A stretch of 39,508 nt of DNA from Bacteroides sp. 214 (GCF_010501015.1 NZ_QVML01000022.1:1-39508), one strand, 5' to 3'. Positions 8,836 to 18,060 are shown, numbered from the stretch's first letter. Translations and numbers: made by a program. The notes: generated by a model not told the origin, from the sequence alone.

Positions 8836-10182
8836 ATGAAATTAGAACAACTTACAGCTATATCGCCTATTGATGGTCGCTATAGAGACAAAACTAGCGA
8901 ATTAGCCAAATATTTTTCCGAGTATGCACTTATTAAGTACAGAGTGCAGGTGGAAATTGAATATTTCATCGCGCTTTGTGAACTTCCTTTGCCCGAACTT
9001 GCTTCGGTTACACAAGAAACGTTCACTGCTTTGCGTGCTATCTATCAAAACTTTTCAAAGGAAGACGCGCAGCGCATCAAAGATATTGAAAAAGTAACTA
9101 ACCATGATGTAAAAGCGGTAGAGTACTTCATTAAGGAAGAGTTTGATAAGCTAGGAGGGTTAGACGCATATAAAGAATTTATCCACTTTGGGTTGACATC
9201 GCAAGATATCAACAATACGTCGGTGCCACTTTCTATCAAAGAAGCTTTGGTGGATGTGTACTTGCCTTTATTAAATGAACTTACCGCGCAACTTAAAACT
9301 TATGCTGCCGAGTGGGCAGATATACCAATGCTTGCCAAAACACATGGACAGCCTGCTTCGCCAACTCGTTTGGGAAAAGAAATCAATGTGTTTGCTTATA
9401 GGTTGGAAGTGCAGACGGCCGAATTGCAGAAGTGTGTCATCTCTGCCAAGTTTGGTGGAGCAACCGGTAATTTTAATGCGCATCATGTAGCCTATCCAGC
9501 CAAAGATTGGAGAGAGTTTGGTAATACATTCCTGGCTAATAAGCTCGGTTTGCAACGCGAAGCATATACTACACAGATATCCAACTACGATAACTTATCG
9601 GCACTGTTTGATGCAATGAAACGCATCAATACTATTTTAATAGATATGAATCGCGACTTTTGGCAATACATCTCTATGGAGTATTTTAAGCAGAAGATTA
9701 AGGCCGGTGAAGTGGGGTCGAGTGCTATGCCACACAAGGTAAACCCGATTGATTTTGAAAATGCGGAAGGAAATTTGGGCATTGCTACTGCTATTCTGGA
9801 GCATTTGGCTGTGAAGCTGCCTATCTCTCGTTTGCAACGCGATTTGACGGACTCAACTGTATTGCGGAACGTGGGTGTGCCATTTGGACATATTGTTATA
9901 GCAATGCAGAGCTCTTTGAAAGGCTTGCGTAAACTCTTGTTGAACAATACGGCTATCTATAATGATTTAGATAACTGTTGGAGTGTGGTGGCAGAAGCCA
10001 TACAGACTATCTTGCGGAGAGAAGGTTATCCCAATCCTTATGAGGCACTAAAAGCATTAACCCGAACAAATGAAGCTATAAACGAAGTTTCTATAAAACG
10101 GTTTATTGAGGAATTGAACGTAAGTGAAAACATTAAAGAAGAATTAAGAAAAATAACCCCGCATACCTATACGGGGATTTAA
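8836..10182 (+). CDS. purB: Adenylosuccinate lyase
   Basis: PurB splits adenylosuccinate into AMP and fumarate, and SAICAR into AICAR and fumarate, in purine synthesis. The 448-residue protein begins MKLEQLTAISPIDGRY, typical of the family. It carries the fumarase/lyase superfamily signature GSSAMPHKVNP at about residue 293 on the flexible catalytic loop. The ATG at 8836 is chosen over the upstream in-frame start because the promoter -7 box lies inside the longer version. Weak CCCCG/CGGGG pairing (10157-10161 and 10172-10176) at the very end of the coding region may help termination. Confidence 0.97.
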   Translation: MKLEQLTAISPIDGRYRDKTSELAKYFSEYALIKYRVQVEIEYFIALCELPLPELASVTQETFTALRAIYQNFSKEDAQRIKDIEKVTNHDVKAVEYFIKEEFDKLGGLDAYKEFIHFGLTSQDINNTSVPLSIKEALVDVYLPLLNELTAQLKTYAAEWADIPMLAKTHGQPASPTRLGKEINVFAYRLEVQTAELQKCVISAKFGGATGNFNAHHVAYPAKDWREFGNTFLANKLGLQREAYTTQISNYDNLSALFDAMKRINTILIDMNRDFWQYISMEYFKQKIKAGEVGSSAMPHKVNPIDFENAEGNLGIATAILEHLAVKLPISRLQRDLTDSTVLRNVGVPFGHIVIAMQSSLKGLRKLLLNNTAIYNDLDNCWSVVAEAIQTILRREGYPNPYEALKALTRTNEAINEVSIKRFIEELNVSENIKEELRKITPHTYTGI

Positions 10183-10255
10183 TACAGTATTATCAATATA
10201 TAAATCCTAAAAAAGTGCCGCGAGGCATAGTGTGTAATTTTATTCGAATAGAACC

Positions 10256-11752
10256 ATGAGTACAGAAAATGATTTTTGGAAGGAAGAGCCTGCCAATGAG
10301 GGTAAGGAAATGAACCGTGAAGGTAATGAGTACAACAATGACGGATACAATCGTCGGGAAAACAACTACAATCGCGAAGGAGGTTATAATAGGGAAGGTG
10401 GATACAACCGCGATGGTGCTAATCGCTCGTATGGCGATCGTCCCCAACGTCCTAGCTACAATCAAGGAGGTGGTTATAACCGCCCTAATTACAATCAGGG
10501 TGGTGGCTACAACCGTTCGTATGGTGATCGCCCACAGCGCCCCAGTTATAATCGTGATGATAATTCGCAACGTTCGTACGGTGATCGTCCGCAACGTCCT
10601 AATTATAATCGTGACGATAATCAAGGCTCTTATAATAGAGGTGGAAATGCCTATGATCGTCCACAGCGTCCGCGCATAAATAGAGAAGAAGGTGCGCCAC
10701 GCCCACGTATTAACCGCCCACAACCACGCCCATATGATAATGACCAGGGCTACGAACGCAGACCTTATAACAACGATGGTGGCGAAAGACGTCCATATCG
10801 TCCACAAGGTGGTGGTTATAATAGCGGAGGCTACAATAGCGGTGGTTATAATAATGGTGGCTATAATAGAGGTGGAGGCTATGATCGTCCTCAACGTCCA
10901 CGTTTTAATTCGGGCGATGGACGCTCACAAGGCTTTAATCGTCCTCAACGTCGTACAGATGATTATAATCCACATGCAAAATATAGCATCAAGAAGCAGA
11001 TTGAGTACAAAGAGTTGAACGTAGATCCTAATGAACCGATTCGTCTGAATAAATTTCTAGCCAATGCGGGAGTGTGTTCGCGTCGCGAAGCGGATGAATT
11101 TATCACCGCAGGTGCAATATTGGTGAATGGTGAAGTTGTGACAGAATTGGGTACAAAAGTGAAACGTTCGGATGAAATTAAGTTCCACGATCGTTCGGTA
11201 AATATAGAACGAAAGATATATATATTGCTAAACAAACCGAAAGATTGTGTAACAACCTCTGATGATCCACAATCTCGTCGTACTGTAATGGATTTGGTGA
11301 AAGGAGTTTGCTCGGAGCGTATCTATCCGGTAGGTCGTCTTGACCGTAATACTACCGGTGTATTGTTGCTTACAAACGATGGCGATTTGGCTTCTAAATT
11401 AACGCATCCGCAATATGAGAAGAAAAAAATCTATCAGGTTACAACAGATAAGAATGTAACCAGAGCAGATATGGATCAGATACTGGATGGTGTTAAGCTA
11501 GATGAGGAAACTGAAGTTAGAGCAGATGCTGTAAGTTATGTAGATGATTTCAAGCGCAACGTGATTGGTATTGAAATTCATACAGGGCAAAACCGTATCG
11601 TTCGTCGTATATTCGAAGCTCTGGGTTATAAAGTAGTGAAGTTGGATCGCGTATTCTTTGCAGGATTAACCAAGAAAGGTTTAAGACGTGGAGATTGGCG
11701 TTATCTGTCTGAGAACGAAGTGAACTACCTACGTATGGGGTCGTTCTCTTAA
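10256..11752 (+). CDS. rluB: RluB-type rRNA pseudouridine synthase with disordered N-terminus
   Basis: The enzyme half (about residues 255-498) is an RsuA/RluB-family pseudouridine synthase. An S4 RNA-binding domain begins IRLNKFLANAGVCSRREAD, and the catalytic aspartate lies in GRLDRNTTGVLLLTNDGDL. These enzymes modify large ribosomal RNA. The first 240 residues are unusual: low-complexity sequence rich in Asn, Tyr, Gly and Arg, with repeats such as GGYNR and three copies of SYGDRPQRP. Lysine and hydrophobic residues are scarce there, so it should be disordered and bind RNA. Related Bacteroidetes proteins can carry RG-rich extensions. It precedes asnS by 21 bases and is probably cotranscribed with it. 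Confidence 0.92.
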   Translation: MSTENDFWKEEPANEGKEMNREGNEYNNDGYNRRENNYNREGGYNREGGYNRDGANRSYGDRPQRPSYNQGGGYNRPNYNQGGGYNRSYGDRPQRPSYNRDDNSQRSYGDRPQRPNYNRDDNQGSYNRGGNAYDRPQRPRINREEGAPRPRINRPQPRPYDNDQGYERRPYNNDGGERRPYRPQGGGYNSGGYNSGGYNNGGYNRGGGYDRPQRPRFNSGDGRSQGFNRPQRRTDDYNPHAKYSIKKQIEYKELNVDPNEPIRLNKFLANAGVCSRREADEFITAGAILVNGEVVTELGTKVKRSDEIKFHDRSVNIERKIYILLNKPKDCVTTSDDPQSRRTVMDLVKGVCSERIYPVGRLDRNTTGVLLLTNDGDLASKLTHPQYEKKKIYQVTTDKNVTRADMDQILDGVKLDEETEVRADAVSYVDDFKRNVIGIEIHTGQNRIVRRIFEALGYKVVKLDRVFFAGLTKKGLRRGDWRYLSENEVNYLRMGSFS

Positions 11753-11773
11753 TGATTATAAAAAGTAAAAAGT

Positions 11774-13201
11774 ATGGAAAAGATTAGTAGAACAAAGATT
11801 GTTGATTTGTTGGCATCCGATAAATTTGGAGCTACGGTCAATGTAAAAGGATGGGTGCGTACTCGTCGCGGTAGTAAACAGGTGAATTTCATTGCCTTGA
11901 ATGACGGTTCTACAATAAATAATATACAAGTAGTAGTGGATTTAAGTAACTTCGATGAGGAAATGCTGAAGTTGATTACTACCGGAGCTTGTTTAAGTGT
12001 TAATGGTATTTATGCGGAGTCTGTTGGTTCCGGACAGCAAGGGGAAATTCAAGCGACTGAAATAGAAGTGCTTGGTGCTTGTGATAATACATATCCGCTG
12101 CAAAAGAAAGGGCATTCAATGGAGTTTCTTCGTGAGGTGGCTCACTTAAGACCGCGTACCAATACTTTTGGAGCGATATTCCGTATCCGTCATCACATGG
12201 CGATTGCAATTCATAAATTTTTCCACGAAAGGGGGTTCTTTTATTTTCATACTCCTATAATAACAGGGTCTGATTGTGAAGGGGCTGGACAAATGTTTCA
12301 GGTAACTACGATGAATATGTACGACCTGAAACATGATGAAGCAGGATCGATAGATTATAAGAATGACTTCTTTGGGAAGCAGACTAGTTTGACTGTTTCC
12401 GGACAGTTGGAAGGTGAGTTGGCTGCAATGGCTTTGGGCTCAATTTATACTTTTGGACCTACTTTCCGTGCCGAAAACTCGAATACACCTCGACACTTGG
12501 CAGAGTTTTGGATGATAGAGCCGGAAGTTGCCTTCAACGAGATAGAAGAGAACATGGATCTGGCCGAAGATTTCATTAAGTATTGTATTCAGTGGGCTTT
12601 GGACAACTGTATGGATGACATTCAGTTCCTCAACGGTGCCAGAAAACATCTTTATAAGAATGAAGAAACAGACGATCTGATTGAACGCCTGCAATTTATT
12701 TTGCAAAATAAGTTTGTTCGCCTGTCATACACCGAGGGTATTGAGATACTGGAAAAAGCAGTTGGCGATGGGCATAAGTTTGAATTCCCCGTTTATTGGG
12801 GAGTCGATCTGGCCTCTGAACACGAACGCTATTTGGTTGAATCGCATTTCAAAACTCCGGTGATTCTTACTGATTATCCGAAAGAGATTAAATCTTTCTA
12901 CATGAAGCAGAATGATGATGGAAAAACCGTACGTGCTATGGATGTTCTTTTCCCAAAAATCGGCGAAATTATAGGTGGCTCACAACGTGAAGAAAATTTA
13001 GAAAAACTACAACGTCGAGCTGAAGAAATGGGAGTTCCAGAGAAAGATATTTGGTGGTATATGGATACCCGTCGTTTTGGAACCGCTCCACACTCTGGTT
13101 TTGGGCTTGGATTTGAACGCTTGTTATTGTTTGTTACTGGTATGAGTAATATTCGTGATGTGATTCCATTCCCAAGAACACCTAACAATGCCGAATTCTA
13201 A
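11774..13201 (+). CDS. asnS: Asparaginyl-tRNA synthetase
   Basis: AsnRS charges tRNA-Asn with asparagine. The 475-residue protein has an N-terminal OB-fold anticodon-binding domain ([21 protein letters not shown]) and a class II core. Motif 2 is represented by [21 protein letters not shown] and motif 3 by [12 protein letters not shown]. The length is normal for AsnS, and the lack of a GAD insertion argues against AspS. The gene is followed by a strong terminator. Confidence 0.97.
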   Translation: MEKISRTKIVDLLASDKFGATVNVKGWVRTRRGSKQVNFIALNDGSTINNIQVVVDLSNFDEEMLKLITTGACLSVNGIYAESVGSGQQGEIQATEIEVLGACDNTYPLQKKGHSMEFLREVAHLRPRTNTFGAIFRIRHHMAIAIHKFFHERGFFYFHTPIITGSDCEGAGQMFQVTTMNMYDLKHDEAGSIDYKNDFFGKQTSLTVSGQLEGELAAMALGSIYTFGPTFRAENSNTPRHLAEFWMIEPEVAFNEIEENMDLAEDFIKYCIQWALDNCMDDIQFLNGARKHLYKNEETDDLIERLQFILQNKFVRLSYTEGIEILEKAVGDGHKFEFPVYWGVDLASEHERYLVESHFKTPVILTDYPKEIKSFYMKQNDDGKTVRAMDVLFPKIGEIIGGSQREENLEKLQRRAEEMGVPEKDIWWYMDTRRFGTAPHSGFGLGFERLLLFVTGMSNIRDVIPFPRTPNNAEF

Positions 13202-13224
13202 AATGTGTCGTGCATAGAGTATTA

Positions 13225-13263
13225 AATCCCCGTCAATCTTGAGTAATGAGATTGATGGGGATT
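13225..13263 (+). terminator. Terminator after asnS
   Basis: A 15-bp inverted repeat (13225-13239 and 13249-13263, core ATCCCC/GGGGAT) with one G-T pair and a 9-base loop is followed by a T-rich stretch including TTTTT at about 13270. Confidence 0.85.
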
Positions 13264-13315
13264 CTTCTGTTTTTATGCTATCGCTCTTTACAGTTCAAAA
13301 AAAGCATAGAAAATG

Positions 13316-13346
13316 TTGGCAGGTAAAAAGAAAAGCACTAATTTTG
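13316..13346 (+). promoter_or_regulatory. Promoter of the rplM-rpsI-rpsB-tsf cluster
   Basis: A TTG -33 element (13316-13318) lies 20 bases before TAATTTTG (13339-13346), an exact match to the TAnnTTTG -7 box. This predicts a leader of about 115 bases before rplM, long enough for autogenous control, although no clear L13-binding structure could be picked out by eye. Confidence 0.75.
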
Positions 13347-13466
13347 CAAGCCGATTATTATCGAAAAGTATTAAAAGATTAATTCATAGCTACTTAGCAA
13401 TCCTTTGTCCGGGGAGAGTTAAGCGGTAATGAAAATTTAGTAGTAACAATTAAAACAAAATTAAGA

Positions 13467-13928
13467 GTGGATACTTTAAGTTACAAGACCATTTCTGCAA
13501 ACAAAGCGACCGCAACCAAAGAATGGATTGTTGTAGATGCAACAGACCAAGTGTTGGGACGTCTGGGATCAAAAGTGGCAAAATTGTTGAGAGGAAAGTA
13601 TAAACCAAACTTTACTCCTCACGTAGATTGTGGCGATAATGTAATCATTATCAATGCCGACAAAGTAAAAATGACAGGAAACAAATGGAACGACAGAGTT
13701 TACTTGTCGCACACTGGTTATCCTGGTGGTCAAAGAGAAATGACTCCGGCTCGTTTGCAAGCAAAACCTAATGGCAACGACAGATTGTTGAGAAAAGTTG
13801 TAAAGGGTATGCTCCCAAAGAACAAATTGGGTGCTGAAATATTGACGAACATGTATGTTTACGCAGGTAGCGAACATAAGCATGAAGCGCAAAACCCTAA
13901 AAACATTGATATTAACTTACTTAAATAA
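13467..13928 (+). CDS. rplM: 50S ribosomal protein L13
   Basis: L13 is an early assembly protein of the large subunit. The 153-residue protein begins with DTLSYKTISANKAT and includes VLGRLGSKVAKLLRGK and the conserved VYLSHTGYPGGQ. The start codon is GTG at 13467; no ATG is available at the family's usual N-terminus. The rpsI gene follows after 5 bases, the common L13-S9 pair. Confidence 0.97.
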   Translation: MDTLSYKTISANKATATKEWIVVDATDQVLGRLGSKVAKLLRGKYKPNFTPHVDCGDNVIIINADKVKMTGNKWNDRVYLSHTGYPGGQREMTPARLQAKPNGNDRLLRKVVKGMLPKNKLGAEILTNMYVYAGSEHKHEAQNPKNIDINLLK

Positions 13929-13933
13929 AAATA

Positions 13934-14320
13934 ATGGAAGTAGTAAATGCATTAGGTAGACGTAAACGTGCAATTGCACGCATCTACGTAAGCGAAGGAA
14001 CAGGAAAAATTACAATCAACAAGCGTGAGCTTGATAAATATTTCCCATCTTCTATCCTTCAGTATGTTGTAAAACAACCATTGAACAAATTAGGCGTTGC
14101 CGAAAAATACGATATTAAAGTAAATCTTTGCGGTGGCGGATTTACAGGTCAATCGCAAGCTTTACGCTTAGCTATTGCTCGCGCTTTAGTGAAAATGAAC
14201 CCGGAAGATAAATCAGCTCTTCGTGCAGAAGGATTTATGACTCGCGATCCACGTTCTGTTGAACGTAAGAAACCAGGTCAACCCAAAGCTCGTAAGAGAT
14301 TCCAGTTCAGCAAGCGCTAA
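13934..14320 (+). CDS. rpsI: 30S ribosomal protein S9
   Basis: S9 has a basic C-terminal tail that reaches the P-site tRNA. The 128-residue protein starts EVVNALGRRKRAIARIYV and ends in KARKRFQFSKR, the expected tail. It follows rplM in one operon. Confidence 0.97.
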   Translation: MEVVNALGRRKRAIARIYVSEGTGKITINKRELDKYFPSSILQYVVKQPLNKLGVAEKYDIKVNLCGGGFTGQSQALRLAIARALVKMNPEDKSALRAEGFMTRDPRSVERKKPGQPKARKRFQFSKR

Positions 14321-14376
14321 TTTTATTACGATTTATATTTATTGTAAAAACAGTAAATGTCTATCGTCGATAATTT

Positions 14377-14431
14377 GGTTTAGTATCTAAACTTCCGGGA
14401 CTCTTCGAAGGCTACCCGGTGGTTGGTTTAG
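14377..14431 (+). promoter_or_regulatory. Structured leader before rpsB with two alternative pairings
   Basis: CTAAAC (14387-14392) can pair with GTTTAG upstream (14378-14383) or with a second GTTTAG downstream (14426-14431). Between them lies a hairpin CCGGG/CCCGG (14395-14399 and 14415-14419) containing CTTCGAAG. Mutually exclusive stems in a ribosomal-protein leader suggest S2-mediated feedback. This is read from sequence only; I cannot name an Rfam family for it. Confidence 0.5.
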
Positions 14432-14470
14432 AAAAACAAAAAAGAAAGTAAACAATTAATTATTAAAACA

Positions 14471-15307
14471 ATGTCAAGAACAAATTTTGATACTCTTTTA
14501 GAAGCCGGTTCACACTTCGGACACCTTAAAAGAAAGTGGAACCCTGCAATGGCTCCTTATATTTTTATGGAACGCAATGGTATTCATATCATTGACCTTC
14601 ACAAAACCGTAGCAAAAGTGGATGAAGCAGCTGATGCTTTGAAACAAATTGCAAAATCGGGTAAAAAAATACTTTTTGTTGCTACTAAAAAACAAGCAAA
14701 GCAAGTTGTGGCAGATAAAGCTGCAGCTATTAATATGCCTTACGTTATTGAACGTTGGCCAGGTGGTATGCTTACTAACTTCCCTACAATTCGTAAAGCA
14801 GTGAAGAAGATGGCTACTATCGACAAGTTAACTAACGATGGTACTTATTCAAATCTTTCTAAGAGAGAAGTTCTTCAAATTTCTCGCCAACGTGCTAAAT
14901 TGGAAAAGAACTTAGGCTCTATTTCTGACCTAACTCGCTTGCCTTCTGCTCTTTTTGTTGTTGATGTAATGAAAGAACATATTGCGGTTCGCGAAGCTAA
15001 CCGTTTGGGTATTCCTGTGTTTGGTATTGTTGATACAAATTCAGATCCTTCAAATATTGACTTTGTAATCCCTGCAAATGACGATGCTACAAAATCAATT
15101 GAAGTAATTCTGGAAGCTTGTTGTGCAGCTGTAGCCGAAGGCCTTGATGAAAGGAAAGCTGAAAAGATAGACTTGGAAGCAGCTGGTGAAGCTCCTGCTA
15201 CAAAAGGCAAAAGAAAAACAACTAAGGCAAGATTAGAAAAATCGGATGAGGAAGCAATAAACGCTGCTAAAGCGGCTGCTTTCTTGAAAGAAGACGAAGA
15301 AGCGTAA
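14471..15307 (+). CDS. rpsB: 30S ribosomal protein S2
   Basis: The 278-residue protein carries the S2 hallmarks: LLEAGSHFGHLKRKWNPAMAPYIF at the N-terminus, ERWPGGMLTNF, and LPSALFVVDVMKEHIAVREANRLGIPVFGIVDTNSDP. A charged C-terminal extension of about 45 residues rich in Lys and Ala is longer than in Escherichia coli. The leader has possible regulatory structure. Confidence 0.97.
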   Translation: MSRTNFDTLLEAGSHFGHLKRKWNPAMAPYIFMERNGIHIIDLHKTVAKVDEAADALKQIAKSGKKILFVATKKQAKQVVADKAAAINMPYVIERWPGGMLTNFPTIRKAVKKMATIDKLTNDGTYSNLSKREVLQISRQRAKLEKNLGSISDLTRLPSALFVVDVMKEHIAVREANRLGIPVFGIVDTNSDPSNIDFVIPANDDATKSIEVILEACCAAVAEGLDERKAEKIDLEAAGEAPATKGKRKTTKARLEKSDEEAINAAKAAAFLKEDEEA

Positions 15308-15323
15308 TTAATAATAAAGAGTT

Positions 15324-15349
15324 AAGGAGTAGGATTTTTCTTACTCCTT
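15324..15349 (+). terminator. Attenuator-like hairpin between rpsB and tsf
   Basis: AAGGAGTA (15324-15331) pairs perfectly with TACTCCTT (15342-15349) around a T-rich 10-base loop, followed by TTTAC. A leaky terminator here would lower tsf relative to rpsB. Confidence 0.5.
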
Positions 15350-15379
15350 TTACTACTAATAAATAGAAAGGAAAACATT

Positions 15380-16204
15380 ATGGCTGTTACTATGGCTGAA
15401 ATCACCAAGCTGCGTAAAATGACGGGAGCTGGTATGATGGATTGTAAAAACGCATTGACAGAATCTGATGGCGATTTTGACAAAGCAGTAGAAATCATTC
15501 GTAAAAAGGGACAAGCAGTTGCTGCAAAACGTTCTGATCGCGAAGCGTCGGAAGGTTGTGTATTGGCTAAGCACGAAAATGGATTGGCAATCATGCTGGC
15601 ATTGAAGTGTGAAACTGACTTCGTTGCTAAGAATGCTGATTTTGTGGCGCTGACTCAAGATATACTTAATCTTGCTGCTGCTAAAAAACCTGCTGATTTG
15701 GAAGCATTAAAAGCATTGCCTTATGCAAATGCTACTGTTGCCGATGCAATAGTTGACCGCAGTGGTATCACTGGCGAAAAAATGGAATTAGATGGTTATG
15801 CATTCGTAGAAGGTGCTACTGTTGCTTCATATATTCACCCAGGCAATAAGCTGGCTACAATTGTTGCATTTAACCAACCTGATATTGATGCGCAAGTAGC
15901 AAGAGATGTTGCTATGCAAATTGCAGCAATGAGCCCAATTTCTATTGATGCTGCAAGGCTTCCTGCTGAAGTTCTTGAAAAAGAAAAAGCAATCGCTGCC
16001 GATAAAGCACGTCAAGAAGGCAAGCCAGAGAATATGATCGAAAGAATAGCTGAAGGTCGTATCAACAAATTCTACAAAGAAGTTTGTTTGTTGGAACAAG
16101 AATTCGTAAAAGACGCAAAAATGTCTATTGGCGAGTATCTGACTAAAACAAGCGCTGGTTTAACAGTTGTTGACTTCAAACGTTTTACATTAAACGTAGA
16201 ATAA
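15380..16204 (+). CDS. tsf: Elongation factor Ts
   Basis: EF-Ts exchanges GDP for GTP on EF-Tu. The 274-residue protein begins with a UBA-like domain (AEITKLRKMTGAGMMDCKNALTES) followed by the core with TDFVAKNADF and VARDVAMQIAAMSP. It forms the usual rpsB-tsf pair. Confidence 0.97.
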   Translation: MAVTMAEITKLRKMTGAGMMDCKNALTESDGDFDKAVEIIRKKGQAVAAKRSDREASEGCVLAKHENGLAIMLALKCETDFVAKNADFVALTQDILNLAAAKKPADLEALKALPYANATVADAIVDRSGITGEKMELDGYAFVEGATVASYIHPGNKLATIVAFNQPDIDAQVARDVAMQIAAMSPISIDAARLPAEVLEKEKAIAADKARQEGKPENMIERIAEGRINKFYKEVCLLEQEFVKDAKMSIGEYLTKTSAGLTVVDFKRFTLNVE

Positions 16205-16226
16205 TATAATCGCAGAGCGAAAACAG

Positions 16227-16256
16227 CGGGTGCAGCAAAATGTTTTGCTGCACCCG
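16227..16256. terminator. Bidirectional terminator between tsf and the SUI1 gene
   Basis: A perfect 14-bp inverted repeat (16227-16240 and 16243-16256, CGGGTGCAGC core) lies between two convergent genes. It has A residues before and TTTCTTTTT after, so it can work in both directions. Confidence 0.9.
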
Positions 16257-16263
16257 TTTCTTT

Positions 16264-16614
16264 TTATCCACCAATTGGTTTTGCCTTTAAGTATCCTTCC
16301 TTGATGAGCAGGTCCAGAATTTTCTGCTTAAAATCTCCTTGTATAACAATCTCTCCTTCTTTGGCTGTACCACCTACACCACATTTTGTCTTAAGAAATT
16401 TACCCAACTCCTTAAGATCGTCCTCTGTTCCAATGAAGCCGGTTATGAGTGTGACAACTTTCCCACCACGGTTTTTTTTGTCGAGTTGTACGCGGAGGTT
16501 TTGTTTCTCAGGGGTTATTGTTTCTTGTGCTTCAATCTCTTCGCTTTCGTAATTGTAGTTGGGATTGGTGGAGTAAACAATGTTTAGCCGGTCTTTCCAA
16601 TCATTCTTTTTCAT
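16264..16614 (-). CDS. SUI1/YciH-family translation factor
   Basis: The 116-residue protein resembles eIF1/YciH: a short N-terminal tail, then RVQLDKKNRGGKVVTLITGF and the basic, Gly-rich core ending IQGDFKQKILDLLIKEGY. Family members influence start-site selection; the bacterial role is not well defined. The ATG at 16614 is chosen because an upstream in-frame ATG at 16641 lies inside the predicted -7 box. It converges on tsf and diverges from rex. Confidence 0.88.
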   Translation of the reverse strand: MKKNDWKDRLNIVYSTNPNYNYESEEIEAQETITPEKQNLRVQLDKKNRGGKVVTLITGFIGTEDDLKELGKFLKTKCGVGGTAKEGEIVIQGDFKQKILDLLIKEGYLKAKPIGG

Positions 16615-16638
16615 GTTGCTTGTTATTAATTTTGCTAT

Positions 16639-16669
16639 CAAAAATAGTATTTAGTTGTCAGCCTGCCAA
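16639..16669 (-). promoter_or_regulatory. Promoter of the SUI1-family gene
   Basis: On the minus strand TTG (16669-16667) lies 20 bases before TATTTTTG (16646-16639), an exact TAnnTTTG box. The predicted transcript start is about 20 bases before the ATG at 16614. It overlaps the divergent rex promoter. Confidence 0.7.
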
Positions 16670-16686
16670 TTTTTTCCCTATCTTTA
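16655..16686 (+). promoter_or_regulatory. Promoter of rex
   Basis: TTG (16655-16657) lies 21 bases before TATCTTTA (16679-16686), one mismatch from the -7 consensus. It interleaves with the opposite promoter at 16639-16669, so the two may compete. No clear Rex operator palindrome was found here. Confidence 0.55.
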
Positions 16687-16747
16687 CGAAGAGAATAGCT
16701 TTGAAATACAAAAAAACTTTCGAACTGCTACAAATTGGAAGGTTATT

Positions 16748-17404
16748 ATGAATGCTGAAAAACGATTAAAACATCACATAAAAGTCCCTGAGCCAACATT
16801 GCGCAGGCTCCCTTGGTATCTGTCCAATATAAAACTGCTAAAACAAAAGGGAGAAAGATATGTTTCTTCTACTCAGATATCTAAAGAAATCAATATTGAT
16901 TCTTCGCAAATAGCAAAAGATTTATCTTATGTAAATATATCGGGTAGGACTCGTGTTGGTTATGATGTTGATTTGTTAATTTCTGTCTTAGAAGACTTTC
17001 TTGGCTTCACCAATGTGCATAGGGCGTTTCTGTTTGGCGTTGGGAGCTTGGGTGGTGCATTGCTTGCTGACTCTGGCTTAAGTCACTTCGGCCTTGAAAT
17101 TGTGGCAGCTTTTGATGTCGACCCAGAGAAAGTTGGAACGAAGATAAATGCAATCCCTGTGTTTCACACAAATGAGTTTGTTGATAAAATTGCAGAATAT
17201 AAAGTGAATATTGGAGTATTGACCGTTCCTATCGAAATAGCACAACAAATCACAGATAAAATGATTGATGGTGGTATTAAAGCAGTTTGGAATTTTACTC
17301 CTTTTCGTATTCGCGTTCCCGAAAATATTGTGGTTCAGAACACTTCCCTTTATGCACATTTGGCAGTTATGTTTAATAGGTTGAACTTTAATCAGTATGA
17401 ATAA
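16748..17404 (+). CDS. rex: Redox-sensing transcriptional repressor Rex
   Basis: Rex senses the NADH/NAD+ ratio and represses fermentation and respiration genes when NADH is low. The 218-residue protein has an N-terminal winged helix (VPEPTLRRLPWYLSNIKLL, and STQISKEINIDSSQIAKDLSYV) and a Rossmann domain with FGVGSLGGALL at about residue 95. The C-terminal FNRLNF matches the domain-swapped helix of the family. The ATG at 16748 fits the promoter and the family's usual N-terminus. The next gene starts immediately after its stop codon. Confidence 0.95.
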   Translation: MNAEKRLKHHIKVPEPTLRRLPWYLSNIKLLKQKGERYVSSTQISKEINIDSSQIAKDLSYVNISGRTRVGYDVDLLISVLEDFLGFTNVHRAFLFGVGSLGGALLADSGLSHFGLEIVAAFDVDPEKVGTKINAIPVFHTNEFVDKIAEYKVNIGVLTVPIEIAQQITDKMIDGGIKAVWNFTPFRIRVPENIVVQNTSLYAHLAVMFNRLNFNQYE

Positions 17405-18019
17405 ATGAAGATTATCGGCGTGGGTATGAACTATGCCCTACACAATAAAGAGTTAGACTATACGTTAATAAACAAAGAGCCGGTTATCTTCATGAAGCCC
17501 GATTCAAGTATATTGAAAGACGGTAAACCTTTTTATCTGCCGGATTTTACAAATGAGGTTCACTATGAAGCGGAATTGGTTATTCGAATTTGTCGATTGG
17601 GTAAGAACATAGCTTCTCGCTTTGCGCATCGTTATTATGATGCGGTAACAGTGGGAATTGATTTTACAGCCCGTGACTTACAGCGTGAGTTTCGCTCCAA
17701 TGGTAATCCATGGGAATTGTCGAAAGGTTTTGATAATTCAGCTGCTATTGGTGAGTTTGTTTCAGTTGATAAATTTGCTGATTTACGCGAAGTGGATTTT
17801 CATTTGGAAATTGACAAACAAGAGGTGCAGCATGGGTATACTAAAGATATGATCTTCTGGGTGGATGATATTATTGCGTATGTTAGTCAATTTGTGACCC
17901 TAAAGATTGGTGATTTGTTGTTTACCGGGACGCCTGCTGGTGTAGGTCCTGTTAAGGTAGGACAGCATTTAGAAGGTTATCTGGGAGAAGAAAAACTGCT
18001 CGATTTTTACATCAAATAA
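17405..18019 (+). CDS. Fumarylacetoacetate hydrolase family protein
   Basis: The 204-residue protein has the FAH core: PVIFMKPDSSI, then the metal-binding HYEAELVIRI (two Glu) and GIDFTARDLQ, and near the end LFTGTPAGVGPV. Family members are divalent-metal hydrolases or decarboxylases of 2-oxo acids such as acylpyruvates or oxaloacetate; the substrate is not readable here. It starts directly after the rex stop and is followed by porU 41 bases later. A FAH-family gene also precedes porU in Porphyromonas gingivalis as I recall, so the order may be conserved. Confidence 0.93.
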   Translation: MKIIGVGMNYALHNKELDYTLINKEPVIFMKPDSSILKDGKPFYLPDFTNEVHYEAELVIRICRLGKNIASRFAHRYYDAVTVGIDFTARDLQREFRSNGNPWELSKGFDNSAAIGEFVSVDKFADLREVDFHLEIDKQEVQHGYTKDMIFWVDDIIAYVSQFVTLKIGDLLFTGTPAGVGPVKVGQHLEGYLGEEKLLDFYIK

Positions 18020-18060
18020 AGTGAGCTGTGTCATTGGCGCAGTTCTAATTGAGTAGTTTT

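Noticed and set aside
10193..10894. 233-codon open frame on the minus strand rich in Ile and Thr
   Set aside because: It mirrors the repeated codons of the low-complexity N-terminus of the RluB-type protein. Its composition is not that of a real protein and it has no supporting context.
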